A stretch of DNA of 64,000 bases from Cryptomeria japonica (GCF_030272615.1 NC_081414.1:334289427-334353426); one strand, 5' to 3'; positions 12,032-24,686 are shown, counted from the stretch's first letter. Notes: generated by a model from the letters alone, not told the origin. Made by a program: numbers and translations.

Positions 12032-12372
12032 GAGTGATGCTGATTGGCATCAATCTAGTATGCATTATCAGAGATATTACTCATTCTGAATTGATGTGGT
12101 GATGCTACTACTCAAGGAGAGTATTCAGTTGTATTTATGTTTTCTCTTTGATACTTATGTCATATATTTGGCATTGATGTCAAAGGGGGAGAGTTATTCT
12201 GGTGAAAAACATAAGGGAGAGATATATTCACTAGGAGAGTTTGGTTCAGAGCTTCATTGCTATATCATTTTGTGGGAGATTGTTGGCTATCTTCCATAGG
12301 GGGAGACTTGTTTGGCATTTATTGGCTCTTGGATGTTTTTCACATCTAGTGTTGCCATCAATGTCAAAGGGG
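12032..12372 (+). other. copia-1 3' leader with two polypurine-tract-like motifs
   Basis: This non-coding stretch lies between the pol stop and the 3' LTR. It contains AAAGGGGGAGAG at about 12182 and a second AAAGGGGGAGAT ending at 12372, just before the LTR. The second is the functional polypurine-tract position. Both sit in a TTGATGTCAAAGGGGGAG context. Confidence 0.75.
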
Positions 12373-12500
12373 GAGATTATTGGCATTTGGAGGAATTGAT
12401 TATGTGTTGCATTGATGTTTTGTCATTGATGGAAACACTAGTTATTTTGGTTGTTTACCGGTTTCCAGTTGGTTCCAGTAGAGTGGTTGCATTATGATAT
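12373..12500 (+). repeat. first ~130 bp of copia-1 3' LTR (truncated)
   Basis: Starting at 12373 the sequence matches the heads of the copia LTRs at 23411 and 24862 (TTTGGAGGAATTGATTATG) but stops at 12500, where an oppositely oriented LTR begins. The first bases read TATTGG instead of TGTTGG. Confidence 0.8.
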
Positions 12501-13560
12501 TGTTAGATAGCTCTGGAGGACAACTGCGAGGGGGGTGAATCGGTTGTCAAAAGATTATAGAACTTTAAGCATTCAAATCATTATCACCAGAACACATTAA
12601 CCCAATACTGGAATGCATAAACCAAATACCAGAATGACTGATATAGAAATTAAACATAAACATTAATCATATAATAGTTACCATCCATCCAGAACATGTG
12701 AAACTAAGATTTGTGTGTGGAAAAACTCGTAAAGGGAAAAACCACGGTGGGAAGTCTACCCACAGTCCGATAATACTCCTGCAGTAAGTATGTGATTACA
12801 ATATGAGGGGCCCGGACATGCAGGAAGGCCAACAACCTAGAGCACACTTCTCATCACAAAAGGAGCCTCACTGACTACAAGATAAATCTAGAGTACAATC
12901 CAGAAAGAAGAGTGAGCTGAAAAGATAGCATCTCCTATGCCTGAGAACAATTATGGTTAAGCTCAGTATTGGAGGTCTTAAACCTCTCTTACCAACCCAG
13001 TTCAATCACCTATGATCGACCAAAACCTCTGCATATGATTACAACATTATTTGCACATAGATAGTCCTATATCCCATTACCATTACCATGATATACAAAG
13101 AGATCTTAAATCATATATACCAACCTGAGACCTAAACAATTAGGTCAACCACCTAAAAGATAATATAATAAATTCATAACATAAACCCGCAATCCAATGA
13201 TCAACCAAGTTAGCTTAGGCTGAAAACAATATAAACCAATCATTAAATCTCATCAATAACACATCAGGAACATCCTCCAACACGTTACATAAACTGGTCC
13301 ATAACCTAGATAGTACTGGACCAAAAATAGGTTTCTATAAACCAAATTCAACACCACTGATCAATAGGATCATGAACAAGATAACCAACAACATCCTGAA
13401 ATCCATCTAGAAGTCGCACCAACACCACTTATCACATGCATCAAAAGATCTTTAACAAAGCTCTGCTGGTAAAACCCTTACCGGTGACCAAAAGGCTTAC
13501 TAAAATAGATGATAGTGTCTGAGTCATAAAATCTTGAACCAACTAATCATGATACACATC
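12501..13560 (-). repeat. copia LTR in inverted orientation, missing its first ~190 bp
   Basis: Read on the minus strand this matches the LTRs at 23411-24686 and 24862-26130, from about their base 190 to the end. On the plus strand it begins TGTTAGATAGCTCTGGAGG and contains GAGGGGGGTGAATC. It stops at 13560, where another LTR starts. No coding part of the inverted element is present. Confidence 0.8.
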
Positions 13561-13561
13561 T

Positions 13562-14462
13562 TGTTGGAATCCAAGAACACTGAGAGGGGGGTGAATCAGT
13601 GTTCTATCGGAATGATTGATTTTAACCTTATTAAAATATGCATTCACCAATCGACAAACTGGTATATAAGATTGAAAGAAGTAAAGCAATCAATAAGACA
13701 ATCACACAAATGAATACCATAACACAGAGAATTATACGTGGAAAACCTCAAAGAGGAAAAACCACGATGGGATTTGTGACCCACAATATCAATCCATGGG
13801 CCATATGAAGAGATATTACCAAATATGGGGGCCTACACATGCAAGAAGGCTTATAGCCTAGAGCACACTACTCATCACAATAGAGTCTCACTGACTATAG
13901 TTACTCTGAATAAGAAAACATAAAACTGAACTCATATAATGCATTTGCTATGCCTGATTGAATTTTGGTTCAAGCTCTGTCTGTTCTGGTTCTGAAACCC
14001 TAAACCCTTACCGAAATAACCTCTTACATAATCAACATTCCTTACATTACAATTATCTCTCTCTCACTTATATTACATTACATCATATCACAAAATTATC
14101 TAATCAACTGACCTATATACCCTTACAATCCTTCATGTCTTATGGCAGCTTACATAGATAATTACAAAATGAATATACATGTCAGCTCAATTACATATAT
14201 ACATGAATATCAAAATCAATTGCCAATTGTTGGATCTCCCAAATGATGTCGGCCTCCTATACTGGTATCCTGATGAAGTCATGTTGGCCTGCAATGCCGG
14301 TACCCAAATAATTCCTCCTACCGGTGAAGATACATGTCAGTGTCGGTGCCGGTGTTGGTGAAGTGTCTGTCGGTAAACAACCAAACTAAAATATGAAAAC
14401 TGAAATATGTTGCCATCAATGACAACATATTGAAACCAATCAATTGAGTGTCAATTGCGAGA
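13562..14462 (-). repeat. 3' LTR of minus-strand element X (right edge approximate)
   Basis: The plus strand begins TGTTGGAATCCAAGAACAC with GAGAGGGGGGTGAATCAG close behind. It carries the AAAAACCACGATGGG block near 13760. On the minus strand, the head after a degenerate polypurine position near 14470 aligns with the copia LTR heads through TTGTCATTGATGGCAACA and TTTGGTTGTTTACCG. The exact start of the LTR is uncertain. Confidence 0.65.
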
Positions 14463-14640
14463 AAGATCCTTGTTTGGCATTGATGGCAACACTCGTGTGA
14501 AAAATTATAATGGTTTTCATCTGCCGGTTTCACCCTAAGACTGCTCCCCTGGAGCTGAATATCCATTTGTGATCATGATCTAAATAAAATACTCCATACC
14601 TCCTAATGTCAAGAATATATTTTTCACTTATACCTCCCCC
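14463..14640 (-). other. element X segment between first polypurine-like motif and LTR
   Basis: On the minus strand the X ORF ends in a CAAAGGGGGAGGT polypurine motif (14634-14646). About 170 non-coding bases follow before the LTR. Copia-1 has the same two-step arrangement at 12180-12372. Confidence 0.5.
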
Positions 14641-17600
14641 TTTGACATCAATGCCAAAAAAACCAAAAACCGGGATGAAGAATGAAAGACTGTACAAAGA
14701 ATGTCCAAAAACACCTTACTAGAGTTGAATAGATTTGAAAATTTCTGGATAGGATTTCTCCAAAATTCTAGAGAGGTATCCCAACCTGATTTGAATGTGT
14801 CACAAACAGATACAAATCCATTAAGCATATGAGAATATGACTCTTTATCCTTAAGTTTTGCCGGTGTGAGCTTACCAACCATATCAATACACTCCTTCTT
14901 ATGTACACTTAATGAGTCCAACCAGGGACTTACCAATCCTCTGAGACCTCTAGCTTTCCTAATGATTTTGTCTTTTTCCCTTTCAAGAGTTGAAACTTGA
15001 GCTTCCAATATCAAAATCTGACCATCAATAGATGTAGTCAAAGAATTTGATCCATCAAAATAATTGACTATACCTACAATTTTCTCCTGAGTATCCTTAA
15101 TCCCTTTATCTATCTTTGTAGTAAGTAAACCTATGTTGCAACATATTCTATATATATTAGTGCATTGCCTTAATGCATTATCAATCAACCTCATCTTATC
15201 ATTAATCTCCATCTTCTTCAACTCAATCATCTGATCAAATGTTGCTCTCTTGGCTTGTGTAAACCTCTCCACTACCTGTCGGTTTGATATCTGTTGCAAA
15301 GATTGAAAATCCTTAGAAATGTGCTCTTTGATTATTTTGAGCTTGCTGGATGGGCTTGCTCCTTTGTCAAATTTGCACTCCGAGACAAGTCTATGCAAAA
15401 TTAGGATTGATTGATCAATAATTCCTTTGTCCATAGATCCTTCCTTCATCATCTTTTGTGCAGCCATCATCATGAGCTTAGTAGAACTCATCTCGATTAT
15501 GATTTTCTACTCTACCTGTGAGGTGTCAGTTAACAACAATGATACGCTCACTATTGATTCCTTGTTGGATTCCTCTTTCTTATCCTCTAATGGTTTATTA
15601 ACTTTAATAGCTTCCTCTTTTGCACCTGTGGCTTCACTACTTGGTGCAGTATCAGTTAATGTTGGTTCATCCTTATGAATTGTGACCTCAACCTGTACAT
15701 TCTTTGAATCTGTCGGTATCTCAACATTTGTCAGTATCACCTCCGTGTCTTGTAAATTAGATTCTGTCAAGGGCTCTATATCCAATATCTTAATATCTTT
15801 CAAATTTGTAGATGAGGTAGTATACCTTTGCCTTTCCCTTCAACCGCGATGTTTGTAGTGTCAGTTTTAGCCTTCGGTGAAGTATTAAAACCAAGGTTTT
15901 CAGCAAAGAATTGAACCCATGCCTTGTCAGTTTTAGTGATTATCCTATTAACCCTTCCTAACATAAGACTAACTATCATGTTCTTGCTATGAAAGATTTT
16001 CCTATCTGTAACCTCAAGTGTCATATCCAACTCCTTTAGAGTAATGGATCCACAGGTAGTTAACAACTCTTGAATCTTTATCCGCTTGTCCTCCTCCATA
16101 TCTGATAATCTTCTAGTATCTAAATTGTCATATAGTTGTGCCAGTATTTTCTTCTCAATTTCCAACAAAGCTTTCTTATATATATCCAGATATAATAAAA
16201 TTGCTTCCTCAACTTCTCTCTACTCATCATCATCTAAATTCTCATAATATAATTGTATATTTTTCAACATACCATCCTTAGTAATTTTATCTACCAATTC
16301 TGCACAAGTCTTAGGTGGAGTAATAGTTACATTACCGGTGACAATTGCAAGATCTGTTTCATCCATCTTCTTTCTTCTTCCAGTACCGGATGGAGAAGAA
16401 GGTGTTTCCTTTGGAGCTCTCTTCTTTGCCAGTACCTTGATTGTAACCTTCCTAACCGGTTGCTTCCTTGCTTCCTCAGATTCTTCAACTTTTTTCCTCA
16501 ATACCCTCTTGAATGCTAAGGGTGTGTCATCTTCAATTCCAGAGTTTGATGGAATAGTCTCAATAAAAACGTCAGGCTCTTTTCTCTTCCTTCCTTTTTT
16601 GGAACAACATTCATTAATGCTTTGATGTCCTCTTATACTTGTTCAACAAATTTTCTATCCTTGCCTTCTTGTTTCTCCCTCTTCTTTTGATTAAATTTAG
16701 TTTGAACCTCTTGCTTCTGCTATTCTACAATACCAAAAGATTTCTCAGCTTCATCAATAGGTGCATCAATTAATATCTTTGCATATGCATCCAAAATTTG
16801 TGCATCAACTTCATAACCCATCTCTTCAATCCATATCTTTCAGGGTTTGACTGCTTCCATCAAGGTTTCATCCTTTTTAACCATGAAGCATATCTCAGTT
16901 GAGTATTTCTCAACAATTTGTTTTGGAACCCTCTCTGTAGATTTTATAGCCTTCTAGAATGCCTTGAAGTAACCCCAAACCTTATCATCTCGCTGAATAC
17001 CTAGAGTAGCAATAAATTATTTCAGTTGTCTTCCTATCGGGATATCAAATGTCCATTGTCTCTTCCCAAAACCAGGAGTTTCATTAATGAAAAATAGGAT
17101 CAAATAGACAATAATATTTCCATACCAGAATGTTCCCTTCTTCTCTCCTTTGATCTTCCCAAGGTTAATTAACAACTCATCTAACATCCATCCACAAAGA
17201 TCTAACTTCTCATTTTCCCTCATGATCTTATGTGAGGCATAAATGCAGGAGCTAGAAACAGAGTTAAGATGATTGGATTGAGTTACCTTGTATCCAATAA
17301 TCATGCTACTGAATATGATGTCTCTATATATGATGGTGCTAACCCTCATCAATCGTCAATCTGAAGTTGTGTTGGTGAGTTTGTTATCCTGATCATTAGA
17401 AATCTTCTTCTCCGAACGCTCACCAATCTGTGGCAAATCAGTGATGGTCCTAATTGCCTCCTTCAAGATCTTGTAAGGTTTGTTCAACTAGATGAATTCT
17501 CCATGCACTCTACTCAAAACATATATGACAATATCATACTCAAATTCAGGAATATCCATAATGTCGCTAAACCCTAGATCCTCAATGTGCTTGTACTCGA

Positions 17601-17889
17601 GCTTGATCTTTTCAGAGTCTCCCATCAACTCCCTCATATACATTCTCTTGATATCACTAGTACCCAAATCCTCAATGTGGCAGTGAATGTATGCTCTGAC
17701 ATCTTCCATATATACAACTCCTTTTGGGACACGAGAAAATGTGCCAACTGAATCATCCAAGGTAGCAATATGTGGACATTGTTTGAAAGTCGGCCTAGGA
17801 TGATCCTTAACCTCAACAACAGTAGGATTTTCAATAAAAGTAGGTATAGAGGATGATCCCACTTCCATGATGAAATATAATATTGACAA
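14628..17889 (-). pseudogene. long ORF of LTR element X, function unknown (decayed)
   Basis: On the minus strand coding sequence runs from MSILYFIMEVGSSS (17889) through three frames to LALMSKGEV at 14628, where it overlaps a polypurine tract. Frame changes lie between about 17017 and 16501 and between 16220 and 15803, with several stops. Intact length would be about 1050-1090 residues. The first third is a globular-looking region (YMEDVRAYIHCHIEDLG, KTCAELVDKITKDGM further on). The middle is Lys/Glu rich and probably disordered. The end is long helical (LEAQVSTLEREKDKIIRKAR). No protease, RT or integrase is seen. It could be a gag-like or envelope-position ORF of a non-autonomous LTR element. 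Confidence 0.6.
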
Positions 17890-18569
17890 GTACCTGAGAA
17901 ATAGTTGTTAGTGAAACCCTTAAAAACTCTTCTAATTGCTAGTGAAATCATTGAAGAAGATATCAGATCGCACTGAATTGCCTTAGACTCACTCTAAATC
18001 ACTCTTAATCGCTTTGAATGCAAGGTGATCAAAAATGAAGTGGATTTAACATTTTAACCTCCAAGAAACCCTAATCCATCATTGATATGAATGACTTCCA
18101 ATGAAAGATACCAAATTTTAGTCGAACATATCCATGTCGGATAAGCATTTCCAATGTCTAGAACATCTTCCAGAACCTCTTCATAGGGCTTAAGCAGTGT
18201 TATCATGAATTTTGCCTACCCCTAAGGCATCTGCCTCAGTTATTGGATGAGCTTCCTGTCGGTGCAGGAGCAACCTCCTCTATCTGTTGAGTAACCAAAG
18301 CATTCTCATCTTCTGACTAATCATCTGACTGCACTAAGATCCAATGATCGGATTTGAAACTCACAACTTAAAGTATACCTATTTTACTTTACCAGTTATT
18401 TGTTGCCGATACCAATACACAAATAAATAACTCACAGGACAAACTTTAATTAAGAACTTTTAGACTAGATTTTCTGCATCATAACTATGCAGATAAACAC
18501 ATCCTTATATTTGTTGAGGGGATTCAATAATAATCTTACCATATGTGCTCCCCCTGGGCATCAATATGC
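17890..18569 (-). other. non-coding link between ORF X and ORF Y
   Basis: AT-rich sequence with no ORF I can support. On the minus strand it includes a polypurine-like CCAGGGGGAGCA (18547-18558) just after the Y stop. It may be the 3' end of element Y, or a spacer if X and Y belong to one element. Confidence 0.4.
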
Positions 18570-20015
18570 CTAGTTAGAAGAGGAATTGTCATCACTGATG
18601 GATGATGAATTGGTTTCAGAATGTCCATGTCCTTCTTTTCTTTCATCCTTCTTGATCCATGTCTTTTTCATTTCATTTCTTATTTCTTCAGTTGTCTTCT
18701 TTCCTTTCAGGTCATTTTACTCTTTCTTCTTGCTAAACCGGTTCTTGTCTACAAACTGGTTGTAGGATCGGCTCCTGCATTCTCTGGCTAAGTGGCTGAT
18801 CTTATGGCAGTTAAATCATGCCATACCAGTTGTCATCCATGGTCCTGAATTGTTTCTCTGACCCATTATCATTCTGCAGTTTCCTACAACATGACCAAGA
18901 ATACCACATGTGAAATAGGTGGCATTCAATTGATTACTCCTTTTGTTAGGACTGACCAGTTTGAACAATGATCTAGATACATTTGTCTTGAACCTACATT
19001 CTTCATATCCATGTCCAAAATTATTGCATGTGAAGCAATATCTAGTAAATCTTCTTCCATTTGACATACTGGTAGATTGAGATCTGCACTAATAAGCATT
19101 GTGGCCATACTTATGATAATTATGGCAATAACCATCAAAGGTGAAAGCCTTATTTTGACTAACCGGATTGTTTCTACAGTCATTGGTCTTATGAATCAAC
19201 TTACCACAATGATTACAAGAGAATTTGGAAGACTTCATACCTTTTTCTTTTGGATGATTTCTTTTATCATCCTTCATCTTTTTGGATTTAAATGATTCTC
19301 CAGTTTCCATAGGACCCGAACCGGGGTAACCAAGGCTGGTTGTATCCTTTGTTCTTCTCTAAGCTTTCAACTATTTATCTACCTTCTCAGAGCTTTCATT
19401 TAACTTTCTCAACTTCTCATTTCTCCCATTCTCAGTTTTCAACTCACTCTTGAGTTGTTCAATCTCTTTCATCATTTTCTCCTTTTCTTCTACATTGTCA
19501 TTCAGATGTTTGTGTATATATTAATTCTCTTTAGTTAGAACTTAGATTTATTCATCTTTCTCAATCATGATTGTATCATTTTCTCTTAGGATATCTTCAG
19601 CAAGCCTCCTGGCTCTTTCATCTTTTGACAGTTCTTCTTCTGCCTCCCTTTTTCTTTTATCGATACTTCTGTTGGCTTCCAGTATCTCAGTCATTCTTAG
19701 GGCTTGACCTTCTTGTTCTCTTTTGAGATGATTAATTTCTTCGGTCAGCTTCTTATTATTTTCCATGAGTTCTGAGACTGCTTCTTCAACTTCTTTAGAT
19801 CCACTATGTTCAGAGAGTTGATCTATGATATCCTGACTCTCATTTAGTTGTTGAGATAATTCCTTCCTGTTTGCAAGAGATTTTCTCAGCCTCTCTTTCA
19901 GCTGAGCAATGATTTCATTAGCTTCATCAATCTTCTTCTGATACCGGTACTCTTCCATGATATTTATCCTCAAGTTGTCAAGCTTCAGTTTAGAGGAACT
20001 ATGCTCTGATACCAA
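18570..20015 (-). pseudogene. gag-like ORF Y: coiled coil plus multiple CCHC zinc knuckles (decayed)
   Basis: One minus-strand frame runs from 20015 to a stop at 18570, about 480 codons, with several internal stops. The N-terminal ~200 residues are a heptad-rich coiled coil (ANEIIAQLKERLRKSLANRK, then NKKLTEEINHLKREQEG). Four or five CCHC-type knuckles follow: CNHCGKLIHKTNDC, CFTCNNFGHGYEEC, FTCGILGHVVGNC (first Cys lost) and NCHKISHLAREC, plus a degenerate one after FTFDGYC. A tRNA primer-binding site and an LTR lie directly upstream. It is homologous to ORF Z at 37004-38281. No pol follows, so a non-autonomous, gag-only LTR element is likely. Confidence 0.72.
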
Positions 20016-20016
20016 T
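20004..20016 (-). promoter_or_regulatory. primer-binding site (tRNA-iMet) of element Y
   Basis: The minus strand reads ATTGGTATCAGAG, complementary to the 3' end of initiator-Met tRNA as in most plant LTR elements. It lies one base inside the LTR edge at 20018. Confidence 0.85.
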
Positions 20017-20017
20017 T

Positions 20018-21282
20018 GTTAGTCCCAACTGGTACTGAGGGGGGAGGGGTGAATCAATACATTATCGGTTTTAACCAATTGAAACTTTTACTTTAAGTTG
20101 GATCTAATTAACCATTCACCAATGTAAACATTTACTACAGAAGATTAAGCATACATGAAAAGATACACAAAGACACACAGATTTATCTCATGGAAACACA
20201 ATAGGGAGAAAACCACGGTGTGAGTAGGAACTCACAAAATCTGTACTCTTCTGGAGTACACCCGGTTAAGAGCCATCCCTGTTAGGAGATTACAAAGACA
20301 TTGTTAGGTGCCACCTGATTAAGGGATTTTGAACAAGGGTGGTTAGTGCCTTTACCCTGTTAAAGGTAGCCTGGTTAAAGGACTTAGAACATCAATCAAG
20401 ATGTCACCCAGTTAAGGGATTTTTACAATGGGACCTATTAAAGTCCACCCAGTTAAGGGATTTAAGTTACAGCTGTTAGAAATAAATAGATGGATGATCT
20501 GCTAAAATTGCTACTCATTAGCTTGGTTAGATCACACTGAAGAATCACACTAGATCTGCATCGGTTGTGTCTATTCTACAGAACTCTGATCTCTTGAATG
20601 CACTCTCAACTCTGCCTTTTGTCGATTTGTTGATCCTTGAATATCACATTGTCAGTCCTTTGTCACTTGAGTCACGACTCTATGAAACTCCACTCTACCA
20701 GTCTTTTGTCATTCAACTCTGCAGTCTCTTAAACTCCCCCTATGTCCACTTTCACATTATCTTCATTCATCTTGACAACAACCATCTCAAGAATGAGATA
20801 TGTGTATTTATAGACCCTTTAGCTATCGCCAACTTTCCCTCCAAAACATACCTTTTAAAATTTTGTTGTTGGGCCTTAAATTACACCTTTGAAATCATGC
20901 AGGAATCTCTACCAATGTAGATGAACATGTCGATAAATCTGTCGGTTGACTGGAGAACACTCTTGATTTAGCTGGATGTAACCAAACGTTACCAGTCTGT
21001 CGGTTACTGACTCTTCCGATATACCGATCAAAACCTGTCTAGCTGATTTCCTCTTGCATATCGGTCTGTTCTTTGCTTAGCCGGTGAACCTCTTATGTAC
21101 CGATCTACTCACCGCTACCCGATCTTCTTATTGTTTGTCAGTCTACTCATTTCTTTCTGGTCTACTCACTGCTTGTCGGTCTACTCACTGTCGATTGAAT
21201 GTGAAGACTAAGGAGATGATGTTGCCAACAATGACAACCATATCATTTACTGGTTATACAAAACAGTATCAGAATGCCAACA
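20018..21282 (-). repeat. 5' LTR of element Y
   Basis: The plus strand starts TGTTAGTCCC at 20018 and ends AGAATGCCAACA at 21282, so on its own strand the LTR reads TGTTGGC...TAACA, 1265 bp. It carries GAGGGGGGAGGGGTGAATC, the AAAACCACGGTG block (about 20210) and degenerate GGTTAAGGGATT units at 20260-20470. It differs from the X LTR, and the flanks are not a matching TSD, so X and Y may be separate elements or a rearranged one. Confidence 0.8.
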
Positions 21283-23055
21283 CAAACTAATTATGCTAGA
21301 GAGTTGTTGAAGAAATTTGTGTTGGAAAATTCTAAACCAGTTAGTGCTCTGATGGTTACAAGTGAGAAATCGACAAAGAAAGATGCCTCTGCACCGGTAA
21401 ATACTAGGTATGTAAGGTTGAATCACTCAGAAGATCAGATCGTTGGAGATAAAAATAAAGGATTGATGACAAGAAGAAGCTTGGTAGCTAATGAGGTATG
21501 TTTTATTTCTCAAGTTGAACCAGCATAAGTAATTGAAGCTTGTAGAGATGAATGTTGGATGAAATCTATGCAAGAAGAATTAGATCAGATAGAAAGGAAT
21601 AGCACATGGACTTTAGTTCCCCGGCCTAAAAATAAGAAAGTTATTGGAACTAAATGGGATTTTAGGAATAAATTGAATGAAGATGGACAAGTTGTGAGGA
21701 ATAAATATAGATTGGTTTGCAAAGGATATTCTCAGAAGGAAGGAATTGATTATGGTAAAACCTTTGCACCGGTAGCTAGGATTGAAGCTGTGAGATTATT
21801 TCTTGCTTATGTTGCACATAAGAACTACAAGGTTTATTAGATGGATGTTAAGTGTGCATTTCTAAATGGAGATCTTGAAGAGGAAGTTTATATTGAGCAA
21901 CTTGATAGATTTTCACTTTCAGATGACAAAAACATGGTTTGCAGGTTAAAGAAAGCTTTATATGGATTGAAACAAGAACCTAGAGCTTGGTATGCAAGAG
22001 TGGATAAATATCTTTTGAAGCTTGATTTCACTAAAGGTAATGTTGATAGTAATTTATATTATAAGATCACTGATGATGGTCACATATTGATTATTGAAGT
22101 CTTTGTTGATGATATCATTTTTGGAGGTGAAGATAAGTTGTGTATGGAATTCTCCAACAATATAAAGAATAAATTTGAGATGCCTATGATTGGGGAGATA
22201 AAAAAATTCTTAGGTTTGTAGATTACTCAAATTGATAAAGGTATTTTCATTTGTCAAACTAAGTATGCTAGAGAGCTGTTGAAGAAATTTGGGTTGGAAA
22301 ATTCTAAACCGCTTAGTACTCTGATGGTTACAAGTGATAAATTGACAAAGAATGATGCATCTGCACCGGTAAATCCTACAAGGTACAAGTCTATGATTGA
22401 AGGTTTGTTATATCTGACTTAGACTAGACTGGATATAATGAATGCAGTTTGTATTGTATCAAGATATCAGAGTGATCCTAGGGAAAATCATGAGAGTGTG
22501 GTGAAAAGGATTTTTCGGTATTTCCAGGGAACAAGTGAATATGGTTTGTGATATCCTAAAAATGATGACTTTACATTATGTGCATATACAGATGCAGATT
22601 GGGCTAGAGATGTTGATGATAGGAAGAGCACATTCGGTAGAGCTTTCTTTCTTGGAAAGAAACTTGTTTCATTGATAAAAAAAAAGTAGTCATGTACCTC
22701 TTTATCTACTACTGAAGCTGAGTATGTTGTTGTTGCTACTAACTGTACACAAGTTCTATGGATGAAGCAAATTTTGAAGTATATAAAGGTAGATTGTAAT
22801 GAATTGGTAGTTATTCATTGTGATAACTCTGCTTCTATTGATATATCAAAGAATCTAGTATTTCATTCTAAGACAAAGCACATATCTATCAAGCATAACT
22901 TTTTGAAGGATAAGATGGAAGCAAATGAAGTCAGACTGGTTTATATGAACACTAAAGAGCAGATTGCAGACATCTTCACTAAACCTTTGCCTAAAGAATC
23001 ATTTGAGTACTTCAGAGACAGATTTGGAGTTTATGTCCCTCTAGTAGAGACTTGA
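21283..23055 (+). pseudogene. copia-2 pol: reverse transcriptase and RNase H, chimeric 5' part (decayed)
   Basis: One frame carries the whole RT to RNase H region, with stops near 21526, 21838, 22219, 22420, 22549 and 22687. Motifs are [43 protein letters not shown], the active-site box [10 protein letters not shown] (about 22100-22130), CAYTDADWARD and DIFTKPLPKES. The first ~120 bases are out of place: they encode the YARELLKKF...DASAPVN segment that normally follows RT and that recurs at about 22258-22377. They join at 21397-21410 to the region upstream of RT (RYVRLNHSEDQ). This suggests a template-switch recombinant. The element has no 5' LTR here. Confidence 0.88.
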
Positions 23056-23410
23056 GTGATGTTGACTGGCATCAGTCTGGTATGCATTATCAGATCTATT
23101 ATTAATTTCAAATTGATTTGGTGGTGCTACTACTTAGGGGGAGTAGTTAGCTATAAGAATCAGAGGATTTATGACTTCTCTTTTATATTTATGTCAGATA
23201 TTTGGCATTGATGTCAAAGGGAGAGAGTTATTCTGGTGAAAAACATAAGGGAGAGATATATTCATTGGGGGAGTTTGGTTCAGAGCTTCATTGCTATATC
23301 ATTTTGTGGGAGATTGTTGGTTGTCTTTCATGGGGGAGACTTGTTTGGCATTTCTGGGCACTTGGATGTTTTTCACATCTAGTGTTGCCATCAATGCCAA
23401 AGGGGGAGAT
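23056..23410 (+). other. copia-2 3' leader with polypurine tracts
   Basis: Non-coding sequence from the pol stop to the LTR, homologous to 12032-12372. It ends in AAAGGGGGAGAT at about 23399-23410, immediately before the LTR. Confidence 0.75.
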
Positions 23411-24686
23411 TGTTAGAATTTTGGAGGAATTGATTATGTGTTGCATTGATGTTTTGACATTCATGGCAACACCGATTGTTTTGGTTGTTTATCGGTTTTA
23501 GGTTGGTTCCGGTAGAGTGGTTGGATTATGATATTGATTAGGTATGCTTCGTTATGCTTTGGTTTGTGGAATTGATTTGGATCTATCATTCATGCTATTC
23601 AGATGTGTATCACAATCAGTTGGTTCAGGATTTGATGACTCAGACACTATCATTTGTTCTAGTAAGCCTTTTGGTCACCAGTAAGGGTTTTACAGGCAGA
23701 GCTGTGTTGAAAATATTTTGATGCACATGATAAATAGTGTTGGTGTGGCTTCTAGATGGCTTTCGGGATGGTGTTGGTTATATTCTTCATGTTCCTATTG
23801 ATCGATGGTGTTGGATTTGGTTTATGACAGCCTATTTTGGGTCTGGTGCTATCTAGGTTACGAACCAGTTTATGTAATGTGTTGGAGGATGTTCTTGATG
23901 TGTTACCGGTGAGATATAATGATTGGTTTATATTGTTTTCAACCTAAGCTGACTTGGTTTATCATTGGATTGTGGGTTTATGTTATGAATTTATTGTATT
24001 ATCTTTTAGGTGGTCGGCCTAATTGTTTGGGTCTCGGGTTAGTATATATATGATGTAAGATGTCTTTGTAGATCATGGTAATTGGAAAATAGGATATAGG
24101 ACTATCTATGTGTGAATAATGCTTTAATCATATGCAAAGGTTTTGGTCGATCATAGGTGATTGAATTGGGTTGGTAAGAGAGGTTTAAGACCTCTGGTAT
24201 TGAGCTTAACCGAAACTATTCTCAGGCATAGGAGATGTTATCTTTGCATTTCACTCTTCTTGTCGGATTCTAGTCTGGATTTATTTTGTAGTCAGTGAGG
24301 CTCCTTTTTGTGATGAGAAGTGCGCTCTAGGTTGTTGGCCTTCTTGCATGTGTAGGCCCCTCATAGTGTAATCACATACTTACAGCAGAAGTATTATCTG
24401 ACTGTGGGTAGGCTTCCCAATGTGGTTTTTCCCTTTACCAGTTTTTCCACGTACAAATCTTGGTGTCGTGTTCTGGATGGATGGTAACTATTATATGATT
24501 TATGTTTATGTTTAATTTCTATATCAGTTATTTCGGTATTTGGTTTATGCATTCCAGTATTGAGTTTATGTGTTCCGGTAATAAGCATTTGAATGCTTAA
24601 TGTTATATAATTCGGTGACAACTAATTCACCGCCCCCCCCCCCCCCCCCCTCTCAGTTGTCCTCTAGTTATTTGAGTTGTCTAACA
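23411..24686 (+). repeat. copia-2 3' LTR (first tandem copy)
   Basis: Starts TGTTAGAATTTTGG after the polypurine tract and ends GAGTTGTCTAACA at 24686 (1276 bp). It carries the GTGGTTTTTCCC block near 24424 and a run of about 20 C near 24632-24650. Confidence 0.88.

Larger units (their letters stand above)
1..12500 (+). mobile_element. Ty1/copia LTR retrotransposon copia-1, 5' end outside window, split by a LINE
   Basis: Copia polyprotein remnants run from the left window edge to 1389 and resume at 10603. They are followed by a polypurine tract and the first ~130 bp of a 3' LTR at 12373. The order protease, integrase, reverse transcriptase, RNase H is that of Ty1/copia. The gap is a LINE insertion marked by a 14-bp direct repeat. 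The uninterrupted related copy at 21604-21617 gives the empty-site sequence. The 5' LTR and gag lie outside the window. The element is dead, with stops, a deletion and a frameshift. Confidence 0.9.

Noticed and set aside
13562-21282. One intact LTR element spanning X and Y
   Set aside because: The LTRs at the two sides are different families, and the flanking 5-mers (CATCT and CAAAC) do not match. Two elements or a rearrangement is safer.
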